From assembly GCA_964416925.1 (NCBI GenBank), contig CAYQFQ010000005.1:1-36715 (forward strand): a DNA stretch of 36,715 nt, in the 5' to 3' direction. This document shows positions 1 through 9,241 of this stretch, in pieces. Every line of letters starts with the position of its first letter. Positions within the stretch are counted from its first letter, which is position 1. Both the position numbers and the translations under genes were made by a program. The notes below the pieces were generated by a model. It saw nothing but the letters and a program-made list of their open reading frames with translations, had not been told where the DNA came from and ran no database searches. Origin of the DNA: CAYQFQ01 sp964416925 (lineage in GTDB: Bacteria; Patescibacteriota; Minisyncoccia; Phycocordibacterales; GWA1-40-21).

Positions 1-2
1 TG

Positions 3-1277
3 TATTTTTTGGTTGCGAAAGAGCCAACCAGAAAATATTTTTGTAAATGGAATTACTTGGCCATATTTAAAAATAATCAATTGTTGGGTTATAACTCAAG
101 GTCAATTTCAGTAATGGGTGATAAAATCGTTCAAGATTTGTTGTCTGGGAATCGAGAGTATTTTGATGTTCTCAAGAAGATTTTGAATGATATCGAGTTT
201 GCCACGGAGCGCTGTTTAAATACTCGAAAGGAAAACAAGCTTGAGGATCTTGATTATTGGTGGAAATATGGGCAACAGGCTTTTAGTGACGGAGCGAATC
301 TGATTTTTGGATTTGATAACGCACTTAACGAATATCTTGAATCTCTTAAAATCAGTGACATTGGATTATATGAGGGTATAAAATCAAATATTGTTGAATC
401 AAGTGAGTCATTTATGACTTCAGCTCAGAAGGATTTGATAAGGCTTGTAGGAGAAAATCCTGGTGATTTCACTGAAGCCCATAGAAAGTTTATAGAGAAG
501 TATTCTTGGTTACAGAACTCTTACTTAGGCAAATTTGATATTACTGAGGAGTGGTGCAAAAAGATATATGAAGATAATAAGAATAAAAACGCCGTCAAAA
601 CTGAAGCTGAAAAACTACCTTTCGATAATAAATATAGCTTGCTTGTAGAGACTGCTATTTTTGCAATCACTTTCCGTGATGAAAGAAAAAAGATGTTTTT
701 GATGTTGATTGATTTGATGGATGAATGGTTAAAGAGAACTTGTGAAAAGAAGGGTTGGGAATACGACGATATGAAATGGCTATCTATGGGTGAAGTTCAG
801 CTATGTCTTGAAGGTAACATTGACCTTTTGGAAAGGGCAAAGAAATACTCTAAAGAAGAAAAAAGAATTGGTCTTATGAATGAAATAGGATTACTTGATA
901 TTGATGAAAAAACCTTTAAAGAAATAGAAGACTTGAATTCTCCAGAAAAAAACATTACTGAATTTAGAGGGACGATAGCAAGTAAGGGGGTGGTGAGAGG
1001 AATTGCCAGAATTGTTTTAGATGTAAATAATGATAGTGATAAATTAAAAGATGGGGATATTTTGGTTACTTCTATGACTCGACCGGAATATCTATCTCTT
1101 ATGGGTAAGGCTGCAGCTTTTGTCACAGATGAAGGTGGTTTAACTTGTCATGCCGGAATTGTAGCGAGAGAAATGAGGAAACCTTGTATTATCGGAACTA
1201 AAACTGGCACAAAAATTCTTAAGGACGGTGACTTTATTGAGGTTGATGCAAATAACGGAATAGTAAGAATTATTTAA
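3..1277 (+). CDS. PEP-utilising swivel-domain protein, paralog 1 (5' end cut by window)
   Basis: The first in-frame start is a TTG at 9, but the frame is open to the window edge, so the gene probably begins upstream. About 300 N-terminal residues are mostly helical and I recognise no fold. They include a charged RDERKK stretch and an MGEVQLCLEG segment resembling the linker that precedes the mobile domain in rifampicin phosphotransferase and PEP synthase. The last ~105 residues are the phosphohistidine swivel domain: a GDILVTSMTRPE strand, then TDEGGLTCHAGIVARE with the phospho-accepting His near residue 381 counted from the TTG, then a GDFIEVDANNG end. The family normally pairs this domain with an ATP-grasp domain and, in PEP synthase, a PEP-binding barrel; both are absent. 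The swivel call is strong and the cellular role unknown. The M20 gene follows after 19 bases. Confidence 0.85.
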   Translation, partial: YFLVAKEPTRKYFCKWNYLAIFKNNQLLGYNSRSISVMGDKIVQDLLSGNREYFDVLKKILNDIEFATERCLNTRKENKLEDLDYWWKYGQQAFSDGANLIFGFDNALNEYLESLKISDIGLYEGIKSNIVESSESFMTSAQKDLIRLVGENPGDFTEAHRKFIEKYSWLQNSYLGKFDITEEWCKKIYEDNKNKNAVKTEAEKLPFDNKYSLLVETAIFAITFRDERKKMFLMLIDLMDEWLKRTCEKKGWEYDDMKWLSMGEVQLCLEGNIDLLERAKKYSKEEKRIGLMNEIGLLDIDEKTFKEIEDLNSPEKNITEFRGTIASKGVVRGIARIVLDVNNDSDKLKDGDILVTSMTRPEYLSLMGKAAAFVTDEGGLTCHAGIVAREMRKPCIIGTKTGTKILKDGDFIEVDANNGIVRII

Positions 1278-1296
1278 ATAAAGTAATATATTAAGT

Positions 1297-2661
1297 ATGA
1301 ATGAAAATCCAGAAAATAATATTGAAGCTGTTTCTAAAGAAGCTCAGATAATAAGACTCAAAGAACGACTGGCTGAAATGATGCCTGTGATGTTAGAGCA
1401 ATATAAAACTCTTCATGAAAATCCTGAATTGGGTGGGGAAGAGTTTGAGACGGCAAAATTTATTAAAGATGCACTTGAGAAAATGGGGGTAAAGATTCTC
1501 GCAGAGGGTCTTGGGGGTGCTGGTATCATTGCTGAAATTGAGGGAAACAAGGAAGGACCGACGGTTGCGCTTAGAGCTGATATTGATGCATTGCAGATGT
1601 CAGAAAATCCTAATCATGAAGTTAAATCTAAAGTGCCAGGTAAAATGCACGCTTGCGGGCATGATATGCATACTGTTGGTTTATTAGGAGCTGCACAAGT
1701 ATTAAAAGAGATGGCTGATGGTGGAAAATTAGATGGAAATGTTGTTTTGATTTTCCAATCTAATGAAGAGAAGGCTGTTGATAAAAAAAGTGGATCTATC
1801 CCCGTTATTAAGTATTTAGAAGAAAGTGGAATACGAGATAGGATACAAGCCTTTTTTGCATTGCATGTGCTTGCTCTATTGGAAAGAGGCACTGTCGTAC
1901 TTACGAACCGTCTTCAATGGGCTGGTTCTAGCTTTGTCGAGGTTAAAATGAAAACAATTGGCGGTCACGGTAGTCAAGTAAAAGTACTACCAGATATTGA
2001 CTATATGCTTTCTGATATTAAGACAAAAGTTTCTGATACAATGGTTGAATATTGGGAGAAAGACGAAGCCGTCGTGGATTCTATGGCTCCAAAAACTACT
2101 TATGAAGCAGATAATATAATTTTGTCTTCTGGTGGTCGCTCTTGGGCAATACGTATTCTCTCAGAGGACTATAAAAAGATCTCAAGTGATATTCAGGATA
2201 AGATTAAGAAAATAATCCAGGAATCAGTCTCTTCTCATATTAAAAAGACAATTGAAAGGGCCGAGAAAAAAGGCGAAAAGAGAAAACCTTCTGACTACGA
2301 TGTAGATCTAGATATTTCCATTAGACCAAACACAAGACCGACCATTCATCGCGATATTAATATGGTTAATATAGTTGGTGACTCCGCGTCGGAAACTTTA
2401 GATAACTTTAAGAGAGTGGATATGAAAAGTTTGGCAACAGATGATTTTTCGTATTTTCTTGAGGAATTTAGAGGTTTAGAGATACCTGGTGTTTATATGG
2501 CAATAGGTGGTGCAAATAGTGAAAAAGGTTTTCCTAATACCCCACAACATTCACCTAACTTTGCAGTTGATCCGAACTCAATGGCTGATTTAGCCTCTGT
2601 TCATGTTGAGACAGTAAAAAATGCTTTAGATTATTTTAATTTTAAAAATAAAACGGTTTAA
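1297..2661 (+). CDS. M20 family amidohydrolase/peptidase
   Basis: This is a two-zinc M20D-type hydrolase, the family of hippurate hydrolase, N-acyl-amino-acid amidohydrolases and indole-acetyl-amino-acid hydrolases. The metal and catalytic set is complete: RADIDALQ at residue 93, HACGHDMHT at 118-126 with its Cys, His and His, the NEE glutamates at 157-158, HVL at 190, DDFS near 382, and PQHSPNF with His 418. The lid/dimerisation domain shows IGGHGSQ. The segment between about residues 225 and 345 is long and charged. At 454 residues it is longer than the usual ~390-400, because of this segment and an N-terminal extension of ~25 residues. There is no signal peptide, so it is probably cytosolic. 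It lies inside the swivel-protein operon, 19 bases after paralog 1 and directly before paralog 2. Substrate cannot be told from sequence. Confidence 0.9.
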   Translation: MNENPENNIEAVSKEAQIIRLKERLAEMMPVMLEQYKTLHENPELGGEEFETAKFIKDALEKMGVKILAEGLGGAGIIAEIEGNKEGPTVALRADIDALQMSENPNHEVKSKVPGKMHACGHDMHTVGLLGAAQVLKEMADGGKLDGNVVLIFQSNEEKAVDKKSGSIPVIKYLEESGIRDRIQAFFALHVLALLERGTVVLTNRLQWAGSSFVEVKMKTIGGHGSQVKVLPDIDYMLSDIKTKVSDTMVEYWEKDEAVVDSMAPKTTYEADNIILSSGGRSWAIRILSEDYKKISSDIQDKIKKIIQESVSSHIKKTIERAEKKGEKRKPSDYDVDLDISIRPNTRPTIHRDINMVNIVGDSASETLDNFKRVDMKSLATDDFSYFLEEFRGLEIPGVYMAIGGANSEKGFPNTPQHSPNFAVDPNSMADLASVHVETVKNALDYFNFKNKTV

Positions 2662-2681
2662 ATTTGCTGAATAATAACCAT

Positions 2682-4073
2682 ATGCAAGGAAGATACTTTA
2701 AAAAATTTGTCGGAATGAATAGTATTTTTTCTGTTCAAACAAACGCTATAATAGCCATTAATAATTTGGCTGATACCCCGTTTGTTATAGACGAGAAAGT
2801 TTTTTATAAAGAAGGATCTATCGTCGCTTATATGTTTCAAAGCGATATTGATAGAATTAGGAAATTTGTATTTACGAATTTATCGACAAATCCAAGCTAT
2901 CTAAATGATATTTATAAAAATACAACAATTAAGTTTGACGATTTTAACGAGAAACATGATCAAAGGTTAGCAGAAATTGATGGTATTAATGAGGCTCGAG
3001 AACTCCGAAAATGGATCAAAAAATTTTTAGATGAGATAATCGACATGCAAAGTCCTGCATACCTTGCAGAGCTTTTTGTTGGTTATGATGAATTCTGGCC
3101 AAATTATGTTGGTATATCAAAAAATGATTTTGATATTTTAATGACACCAGAGGAACTAAGCTACTCAAAAGAATATGATTTTGCTTTATCGTGTATCAAA
3201 TTGGGTAAGTCAAAAATGACGATTAAAGAGCTTATTTCAAAATATTATTGGGTTCGTGGTAATTATTCTGAAGTAAAGCCTTTGATTGAAAGTGATATTG
3301 TTTTTGATTTAGAAAAAATGACAGTTTCTGAAGCAGAAAATCATTATAAAGAAACTCAAGATTATATTCCAAGTATTATAGAGAAGAAAAAAGATATATG
3401 GAATAAAATAAAAGATGATAGCTTAAGATCTTTGGTGTCTGCCATATCTTCTTTTATTGTTTTACAAGATAAGAGAAAAGCCATAATACAGAAAACGAGT
3501 TTTATTTTTCTTAAGGCTGTTAATAAATTACTAGATCTATATGATTGTGATGATGAAGAGAAGAAGATAATTGTTTCTGCTGGATATCCACCATGGTTTG
3601 TCGAGATGGAAAAAGGTGAACTACTTGAGATGAGCAGAGAAGCATTCAAATGTTTTTATTTGCCTTTTTCTGGAAAAATATTGGTTGGTGATGAGGCTTT
3701 AAAAATATATAAAGAAGAAGAGGAAAAAGAATTTAGAAATGATAATTTGGTGAAAGGGAAAACTGCCTTTGCTGGCGTCGCGACGGGGAAAGTTAGAATT
3801 ATTTTGGCGACCACTGATTTTGATAAATTTGTTGAAGGAGAGATATTGGTTACTTTTATGACGCGACCCGAATTTGTGCCACTAATAAAAAAGTCTGCTG
3901 GTGTAATTACTGATGAGGGTGGAATAACATGTCACGCTGCCATTGTTACAAGGGAACTTAAAAAGCCTTGTATAATCGGGACAAGAAATGCTACTAGTAT
4001 TTTGAAGGATGGTGATCTTGTAGAAGTTGATGCAAATAATGGAGTAGTGAAAATATTAAAGAAAAATGAATAA
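2682..4073 (+). CDS. PEP-utilising swivel-domain protein, paralog 2
   Basis: I chose ATG 2682 (MQGRYFKK). A TTG at 2664, only two bases after the M20 stop, would add six residues; neither has a clear Shine-Dalgarno. The N-terminal ~350 residues are helix-rich and divergent from the other paralogs, with a shared QDKRKA stretch. The C-terminal ~100 residues are the swivel domain: GEILVTFMTRPE, TDEGGITCHAAIVTRE with the accepting His at residue 418, then GDLVEVDANNG. No ATP-grasp or PEP-barrel domain is present. The stop overlaps the start of the next paralog by 8 bases, indicating translational coupling. Domain assignment is firm; the partner that would load the His with phosphate is not visible in this protein. 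Confidence 0.87.
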   Translation: MQGRYFKKFVGMNSIFSVQTNAIIAINNLADTPFVIDEKVFYKEGSIVAYMFQSDIDRIRKFVFTNLSTNPSYLNDIYKNTTIKFDDFNEKHDQRLAEIDGINEARELRKWIKKFLDEIIDMQSPAYLAELFVGYDEFWPNYVGISKNDFDILMTPEELSYSKEYDFALSCIKLGKSKMTIKELISKYYWVRGNYSEVKPLIESDIVFDLEKMTVSEAENHYKETQDYIPSIIEKKKDIWNKIKDDSLRSLVSAISSFIVLQDKRKAIIQKTSFIFLKAVNKLLDLYDCDDEEKKIIVSAGYPPWFVEMEKGELLEMSREAFKCFYLPFSGKILVGDEALKIYKEEEEKEFRNDNLVKGKTAFAGVATGKVRIILATTDFDKFVEGEILVTFMTRPEFVPLIKKSAGVITDEGGITCHAAIVTRELKKPCIIGTRNATSILKDGDLVEVDANNGVVKILKKNE

Positions 4074-5499
4074 TTTAAATCAGAAAAATTTGGTTGAACA
4101 GTTTATAGATGGAATTGATGGCCAGCAAATTATTATGTTTGATGCTGCTTTTTTACCGTTTACCATTTTTTTTTATTGTTTGTCATATTATGATTCTTTG
4201 GGAAATATTAATGAAGTTAAACCTCTATTTCTACATAAAATGCCCAATGGTATGTCCAAAGGCTACATTAATGATTCGCAATACTCTAGAGCTGCTGAGG
4301 AGGGATTGAAATCGTATCTAAATGATAATAAATATATTGTCCGTGTTGAGAGTAGATATCATGAACTAACTTCTGATATAGATTTTGAGTATGTATCTAT
4401 TTTTGAAAATAACCCCGTGATGTCTGAAGAGGAAACAATGCTACTGGTCAAAAAACTTCATAAAGAGCTTGTAGAGATGACAGTTATAACATTACCGATT
4501 GAAAGAGTTGATAAGGCAATAATATCAAAAATTTGCGGGTCATCTGTGGATTTAGAAAAAGTTTGGAAAATATCAGAACTACCATCATTTGAGTCTTTTG
4601 AAATTAAAAATTCTAGGTATATATTAGAGGTCTTAAATAATAAAAAAAATATAGATTTACTTAGATATATACATTCAAGTTATACGTTTTTGCCATCGAA
4701 GCAGGATGTTGAGTCAGAAGTATTGAAAGTTAATCAGAATGATTTAGTCCAGAGAATTAAAGAATCGGAAGAGCTTGTCTTGGAAAATAAAGAAAAAAGA
4801 GATTTAGAAATAAAGTCTCTTAATGATAAGGAGAGAGAAATATTGCAATATATTGATTGGGTTATGCAGACCAGAGATGATAGAAAAGCATATATTTGTA
4901 AATCAGAAATTCAATTAGCCGTCTTGTGCCAAAAATTGTTCTTGATTTGGGGCTTAGACCCAAATTTAGTCGCTTATGCAAGTATTTTAGAAATCGTAAA
5001 AGGAAAAGACTATGTTGTTGCGAATATTAATAAGATAAAAGCAAGGATGAGTCCTCTGGGCTATACTTTGTTATACCTCGGCGATAATTCAGAGATTGTT
5101 CAATCAACTGATGATTTGTCCGCGGATATTAAGAGGCTTGATGATATTGTAATGAAACAGCATGTAAGTGAGGAAGTAAACATTTTAAAAGGAGAAGTCG
5201 GATCACGTGGAAAGGTAACTGGAACTGTTCGTATTATTTTATCTCCAAGTGAATTTGGTAATTTCAAAAAAGGAGAAGTGCTAGTTGCGCCCATGACACG
5301 ACCTGAGTATGTTCCGCTTATGAGACAATCAATAGCCATAGTTACAGATGAGGGAGGTATAACATGTCACGCAGCTATTGTGTCTCGAGAGCTAAAATTG
5401 CCTTGTATTATTGGTACAAAGATTGCAACAAAGGTGTTGAAAGATGGTGATCTTGTGGAAGTGGATGCGAACTTAGGTGTTATAAAGATAATAAAATGA
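4066..5499 (+). CDS. PEP-utilising swivel-domain protein, paralog 3
   Basis: The start ATG lies within the last codons of paralog 2, an 8-base overlap. At 477 residues it is among the longest of the set. The N-terminal ~370 residues carry a central charged helix (about residues 225-260, rich in Glu and Lys) that may form a coiled coil, followed by QTRDDRKAY, a motif also seen in degenerate form in the paralogs. The swivel domain runs from about residue 375 to the end, with GEVLVAPMTRPE and TDEGGITCHAAIVSRE, phospho-accepting His at 435. The last codons overlap the next start as ATGA. The N-terminal half is too divergent from its neighbours to be a recent copy, whereas the C-terminal domain is well conserved. 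Confidence 0.87.
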   Translation: MNNLNQKNLVEQFIDGIDGQQIIMFDAAFLPFTIFFYCLSYYDSLGNINEVKPLFLHKMPNGMSKGYINDSQYSRAAEEGLKSYLNDNKYIVRVESRYHELTSDIDFEYVSIFENNPVMSEEETMLLVKKLHKELVEMTVITLPIERVDKAIISKICGSSVDLEKVWKISELPSFESFEIKNSRYILEVLNNKKNIDLLRYIHSSYTFLPSKQDVESEVLKVNQNDLVQRIKESEELVLENKEKRDLEIKSLNDKEREILQYIDWVMQTRDDRKAYICKSEIQLAVLCQKLFLIWGLDPNLVAYASILEIVKGKDYVVANINKIKARMSPLGYTLLYLGDNSEIVQSTDDLSADIKRLDDIVMKQHVSEEVNILKGEVGSRGKVTGTVRIILSPSEFGNFKKGEVLVAPMTRPEYVPLMRQSIAIVTDEGGITCHAAIVSRELKLPCIIGTKIATKVLKDGDLVEVDANLGVIKIIK

Positions 5500-6611
5500 T
5501 TAGTTTTGAGGGAATCGATAATATTTTGGAATCAAATGGTTTGAATCCTGTTTCCCAAAGAGAGATGCCACTCTATTCACTTTCGTGTACATTTTTCGGT
5601 TATACAAAATTACTAAAAGAAATATTAGGCTATTCTTATGATGTCGTTGCGGCTATTGGGGGAGAAGGAAAATTCCATTCTTTATTTAACGAATCACAAA
5701 TATCACAAGAGACCGGAAAATATGTTGATAGACACTACGTGTCACTTAATAAGCTAGTTATTGAACCGGCGGAAAATATTTTTAATAATTGTCTTGTTGA
5801 GTTTGCTGAGATTGATGGCAAGGATGTTGAACCAATAGATGGATTGAGAATTATTAACCGTGTTTATCCTCAATATATATCTTGTATGGCAATATATAAT
5901 TGTTTTTGGAGATATATTGGTAATGAATCTACAAAAGGTAAACTCACTGAACAAGATGTAAAAAATATTTCAGGGCTAAGAGATAGGACGGCCAAATTTT
6001 ATCCGAAAATTGAGAAGTTAATTAAAGATTATAGCGAACAACTTGGTACTAGAGAAAATTTTGATGGTGATTTGTTAAGATATTTTACTTACTCTGAAAT
6101 GACTAAATTTTTGGATGGGGAATTAAAGATTACGGAGGAAATTTTAAAAGAATTATTAAAGAGAAGAGAAAAATATTTTTATTTATATACAATAGATTCA
6201 CGGGAGGAATTAATTACAGATAAAACAGTTATTGAAAAGATTTATAATAAGTTCTACTTAGTTAAAGAGGAGGTAAAAGAAATTAAAGGTTTTTCTGCTT
6301 ACAAAGGCATTGTCAGAGGGGAGGTTTTTAATTTACAAAATCATAAAAAGGAGGAATCTCTGGGTCTATCAAAAGGTTGTATACTAGTAACTAGTATGAC
6401 CCATCCAGACGATGTTGCGATGATTAAAGATTGTGTCGCCATTGTTACGGATGAAGGGGGAATTTTGAGTCATGCAGCTATTGTTGCAAGAGAACTAAAG
6501 AAACCATGTATAATTGGTTCAAAGATTTCGACTCAATTACTTCGGGACGGAGATTTTGTTGAAGTTGACGCAAATTTAGGTATTATAAAGATAATTAAGA
6601 AAAATGAGTAA
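5496..6611 (+). CDS. PEP-utilising swivel-domain protein, paralog 4 (short)
   Basis: This gene is joined to paralog 3 by a 4-base ATGA overlap and to paralog 5 by an 8-base overlap. At 371 residues it is one of the shortest copies. The N-terminal ~265 residues include the FTYSEMTKFLDG and LLKRREKYF segments that match the spacer-plus-arginine element preceding the mobile domain in PEP-utilising enzymes. In the swivel domain two otherwise constant positions differ: MTHPDD replaces MTRPE, and the loop reads TDEGGILSHAAIVARE, with Ser instead of Cys before the accepting His 326. The His itself is kept, so phosphoryl transfer remains possible. The role is unknown. Confidence 0.85.
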   Translation: MISFEGIDNILESNGLNPVSQREMPLYSLSCTFFGYTKLLKEILGYSYDVVAAIGGEGKFHSLFNESQISQETGKYVDRHYVSLNKLVIEPAENIFNNCLVEFAEIDGKDVEPIDGLRIINRVYPQYISCMAIYNCFWRYIGNESTKGKLTEQDVKNISGLRDRTAKFYPKIEKLIKDYSEQLGTRENFDGDLLRYFTYSEMTKFLDGELKITEEILKELLKRREKYFYLYTIDSREELITDKTVIEKIYNKFYLVKEEVKEIKGFSAYKGIVRGEVFNLQNHKKEESLGLSKGCILVTSMTHPDDVAMIKDCVAIVTDEGGILSHAAIVARELKKPCIIGSKISTQLLRDGDFVEVDANLGIIKIIKKNE

Positions 6612-8043
6612 GATAATAGAACAATTTGCAAAATATAATAAGGGTAGGGAGATAACTAAACAGGAGGGAAATTTCTCTTTGTGTATTTGGGGTTCTTCTC
6701 CAATAGGGTGTTATCCTCCGTATTCTAATCTATATTACAGTCAAGATTTTGGTCATATCATTTTTTTAATGAAAGATGACTTTGGTGCGGGGTTCTTTAG
6801 TCTTGATGATTATAAAAAACCTACAAGAGAGACTTTTGAAAAATATTTACTTTTGGAGTCAGGACAACAACTTCTGGTGTTGAAAGATTTTTATCTGCTT
6901 CAAGAACAAGTCGATCTAATGTATAGAGAGATTGGACCGAGTGTGCTTTCCGAGATGGATACTGATTTACTCATTGAAAAGATAAAAATATTATTTAATC
7001 TTTGGTTCAGATTTGAAACAACAACCTTATTTTCAGAATCATTGGATGAAAAATTAGTTAAAGAATTATATTTTAATCTTAACGGTGATGAAAAAGAATT
7101 TGATACTTTCTTTCATAATAGCTCACTCTTAACTTTTAGATCTTTTGCTTCAAGGTATGATGAAGCACTACTGAAATTTAATAAAGATTCAATTTATGAT
7201 ATCCAGTGGATTCTTGGTAATTACTTAGCCACACCCAATTTAAAAGATTGTGCAAAGCAAATACAAAATCTAATTTCTGAAAGAGGTGGCACATCCGCTA
7301 TTCTTTTTGATATGGCCAAACTTGATGCACAAATAAATATTAATCAAAAAATTACGAGTGGTTATAAAACAAACCTAAATGACGAGCTCGCGAAGCTTTT
7401 TGAATTTGATCAGTTGTGTATGTATATAAGGGATATTAGAAAGGACCATCTTATGAAAGGAATTACAATCATTTCAAATTGTTTGCGAGAGTTGTTTCCA
7501 CGTTTAGGTTTGAAAGAGGAAGAAATAGTTTTTTTCTTTTATCCTGACCTTATAGATGGAAGTTTAAAATCTGATAATTATATTCATATTATTAATAAGC
7601 GAAAGAAAGGTTTTCTGGTGGATTTTGACAAAGAGGGTATCAAGACTGAGTATGGCGATGGGCAAGAACTCTTGAGTGAACTGTATGCAGTTATGGATAA
7701 TAGTTTTGCTGCTCACGAGAAAAATACTATTCACGGTAATATTGGATGTAAAGGAAAGGTACAAGCTGAAGTCTGTGTTGTTTTAGATAAAAAAGATTTT
7801 GATAAATTTAAAGATGGGGATGTTCTTGTCACAAGTATGACTCGTCCAGAATTTGTTCCTCTTATGAAGAAAGCGAGTGCGGTCATTACAGATGAGGGCG
7901 GAATAACATGTCACGCGGCAATAATAAGTAGAGAGCTTTGTATTCCTTGTATTATAGGGACCAGGAACGCCACTCGTTTACTTCATGATGGAGATTTGGT
8001 TGAGGTTGATGCGGAAAAAGGAATCGTGACAATTGTAAAGTAA
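6604..8043 (+). CDS. PEP-utilising swivel-domain protein, paralog 5
   Basis: The start overlaps paralog 4 by 8 bases. It has 479 residues. The N-terminus (NKGREITKQEGNFSLCIWG and on) differs from the other copies. The middle contains IRDIRKDH, then FFYPDLIDG and INKRKKGF, which align by pattern with the spacer elements of the other paralogs. The swivel domain has GDVLVTSMTRPE and TDEGGITCHAAIISRE with His 437, ending GDLVEVDAEKG. There are no membrane segments. Fourteen bases separate it from paralog 6. The swivel domain call is firm; the ~370-residue N-terminal part, possibly a substrate- or partner-binding helical domain, is inference from the rifampicin phosphotransferase layout. Confidence 0.87.
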   Translation: MSKIIEQFAKYNKGREITKQEGNFSLCIWGSSPIGCYPPYSNLYYSQDFGHIIFLMKDDFGAGFFSLDDYKKPTRETFEKYLLLESGQQLLVLKDFYLLQEQVDLMYREIGPSVLSEMDTDLLIEKIKILFNLWFRFETTTLFSESLDEKLVKELYFNLNGDEKEFDTFFHNSSLLTFRSFASRYDEALLKFNKDSIYDIQWILGNYLATPNLKDCAKQIQNLISERGGTSAILFDMAKLDAQININQKITSGYKTNLNDELAKLFEFDQLCMYIRDIRKDHLMKGITIISNCLRELFPRLGLKEEEIVFFFYPDLIDGSLKSDNYIHIINKRKKGFLVDFDKEGIKTEYGDGQELLSELYAVMDNSFAAHEKNTIHGNIGCKGKVQAEVCVVLDKKDFDKFKDGDVLVTSMTRPEFVPLMKKASAVITDEGGITCHAAIISRELCIPCIIGTRNATRLLHDGDLVEVDAEKGIVTIVK

Positions 8044-8057
8044 TAATCTTTAATTTT

Positions 8058-9134
8058 ATGAATGAAAAATATGAAAAAAGCTTGGAACGAAAGAATTATC
8101 TTTTTACATTTGTGATTTCATTATGGTCTCATGGATTACTGCTCAAGAATAATCTCGGTGTCGGTTTTATGAAGTCCATTGTTACATACAAGGACGATAT
8201 GGGGATTTTATATCACAGCACAGAGGATATAAAAGAGGTAGAAAATGCACTATGGAAATTAGTTAAGAAGGGTGATCCTTTTTTAGATGCTTGGTACAAA
8301 AAAGCTATTGATTTAAATTCAAAATCTGATTTGTTAATTAGCACTAACAGTTTTACTACTGACGCTGAATCACTTGATGCGTTCATCGGTCATTTTAAGG
8401 AAACCTTTTTATATTCAACAGTTATTCCATATTGGGTACTTGCAGTTTTTAATAAACAAATTGAATTAGGACAGGATGTCTCTATCTATAGTGAGATAAT
8501 GAATAAGTTTGAAGAATTGAGAGGGCAGACACGATACCCTCAGCTTGTTTCTTCGGTTCTTGATAGATATTTTGATAAGGTATTTGAGATGACCAATATT
8601 GAAATTGCGCTACTAAGGTTACTTGCCCCAGAAGAACTGTTGAATTTTTTCTTAGGTAAGACAAAAATTGACGAAAAAGCTCTAAAGGAGAGACAAACAT
8701 GGTGTCTTTTAAAAAACGATTCAACTGATTTTGGTCTACTTTTTGATTACGATAAAGCAGGATTGTTTTCAACTTTAATTCCTAAAAGCGAAGATATTAA
8801 TGATGTTAAATCACTTAAAGGAAGTATTGCTTTTCGTGGTTACACTAAAGGTACTGTGAAAATTATTAATACCTTGAGTGATATAGAAAAGTTTAACGAT
8901 GGCGATATTCTTGTTTCAATAAATACAAATCCATCATTGATGCCTGCGATTATAAAATGCTCAGGAATAATAACTGATGAGGGTGGAGTAATGTGCCATG
9001 CTTCCATTATTGCTCGAGAATTGAAGAAGCCATGTATTATCGGTACAAAAAATGCCACTCGTGTACTTCACGATGGTGACTTAGTTGAGGTAGATGCCGA
9101 AAAGGGGATAGTAAGAATAATTAAACAGGAATAA
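8058..9134 (+). CDS. PEP-utilising swivel-domain protein, paralog 6
   Basis: This is the last gene of the operon, 358 residues. The spacer element is clear: APEELLNFFLGK followed by KERQTWCLL. In the swivel domain the phospho-loop is conserved (TDEGGVMCHASIIARE, His 314), but the MTRPE strand is degenerate (SINTNPSLMP). If that strand helps dock the domain to a kinase site, this copy may have a different partner. The stop codon at 9132-9134 lies at the edge of the hairpin that terminates the opposing transcript, and no separate plus-strand terminator is evident. Confidence 0.85.
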   Translation: MNEKYEKSLERKNYLFTFVISLWSHGLLLKNNLGVGFMKSIVTYKDDMGILYHSTEDIKEVENALWKLVKKGDPFLDAWYKKAIDLNSKSDLLISTNSFTTDAESLDAFIGHFKETFLYSTVIPYWVLAVFNKQIELGQDVSIYSEIMNKFEELRGQTRYPQLVSSVLDRYFDKVFEMTNIEIALLRLLAPEELLNFFLGKTKIDEKALKERQTWCLLKNDSTDFGLLFDYDKAGLFSTLIPKSEDINDVKSLKGSIAFRGYTKGTVKIINTLSDIEKFNDGDILVSINTNPSLMPAIIKCSGIITDEGGVMCHASIIARELKKPCIIGTKNATRVLHDGDLVEVDAEKGIVRIIKQE

Positions 9135-9186
9135 AAAAAGACCTAGCAGTAGGGATGAACTTGCGTTCATATACTTACTAGGTCTT
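9133..9186 (-). terminator. Rho-independent terminator of the minus-strand phosphatase gene
   Basis: AGACCTAG (9139-9146) pairs with CTAGGTCT (9178-9185). Inside, AGTA pairs with TACT and ATGAAC with GTTCAT around a TTGC loop. On the minus strand the stem is followed by seven Ts (the A-run 9133-9139 on the plus strand), so it terminates the gene at 9242-9787. On the plus strand no T-run follows. Confidence 0.85.
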
Positions 9187-9241
9187 CCGTCGCATTTTGC
9201 AACGGCTTGGTTTATTATTCTTGTTTTCTTGGCCCTGTAAC

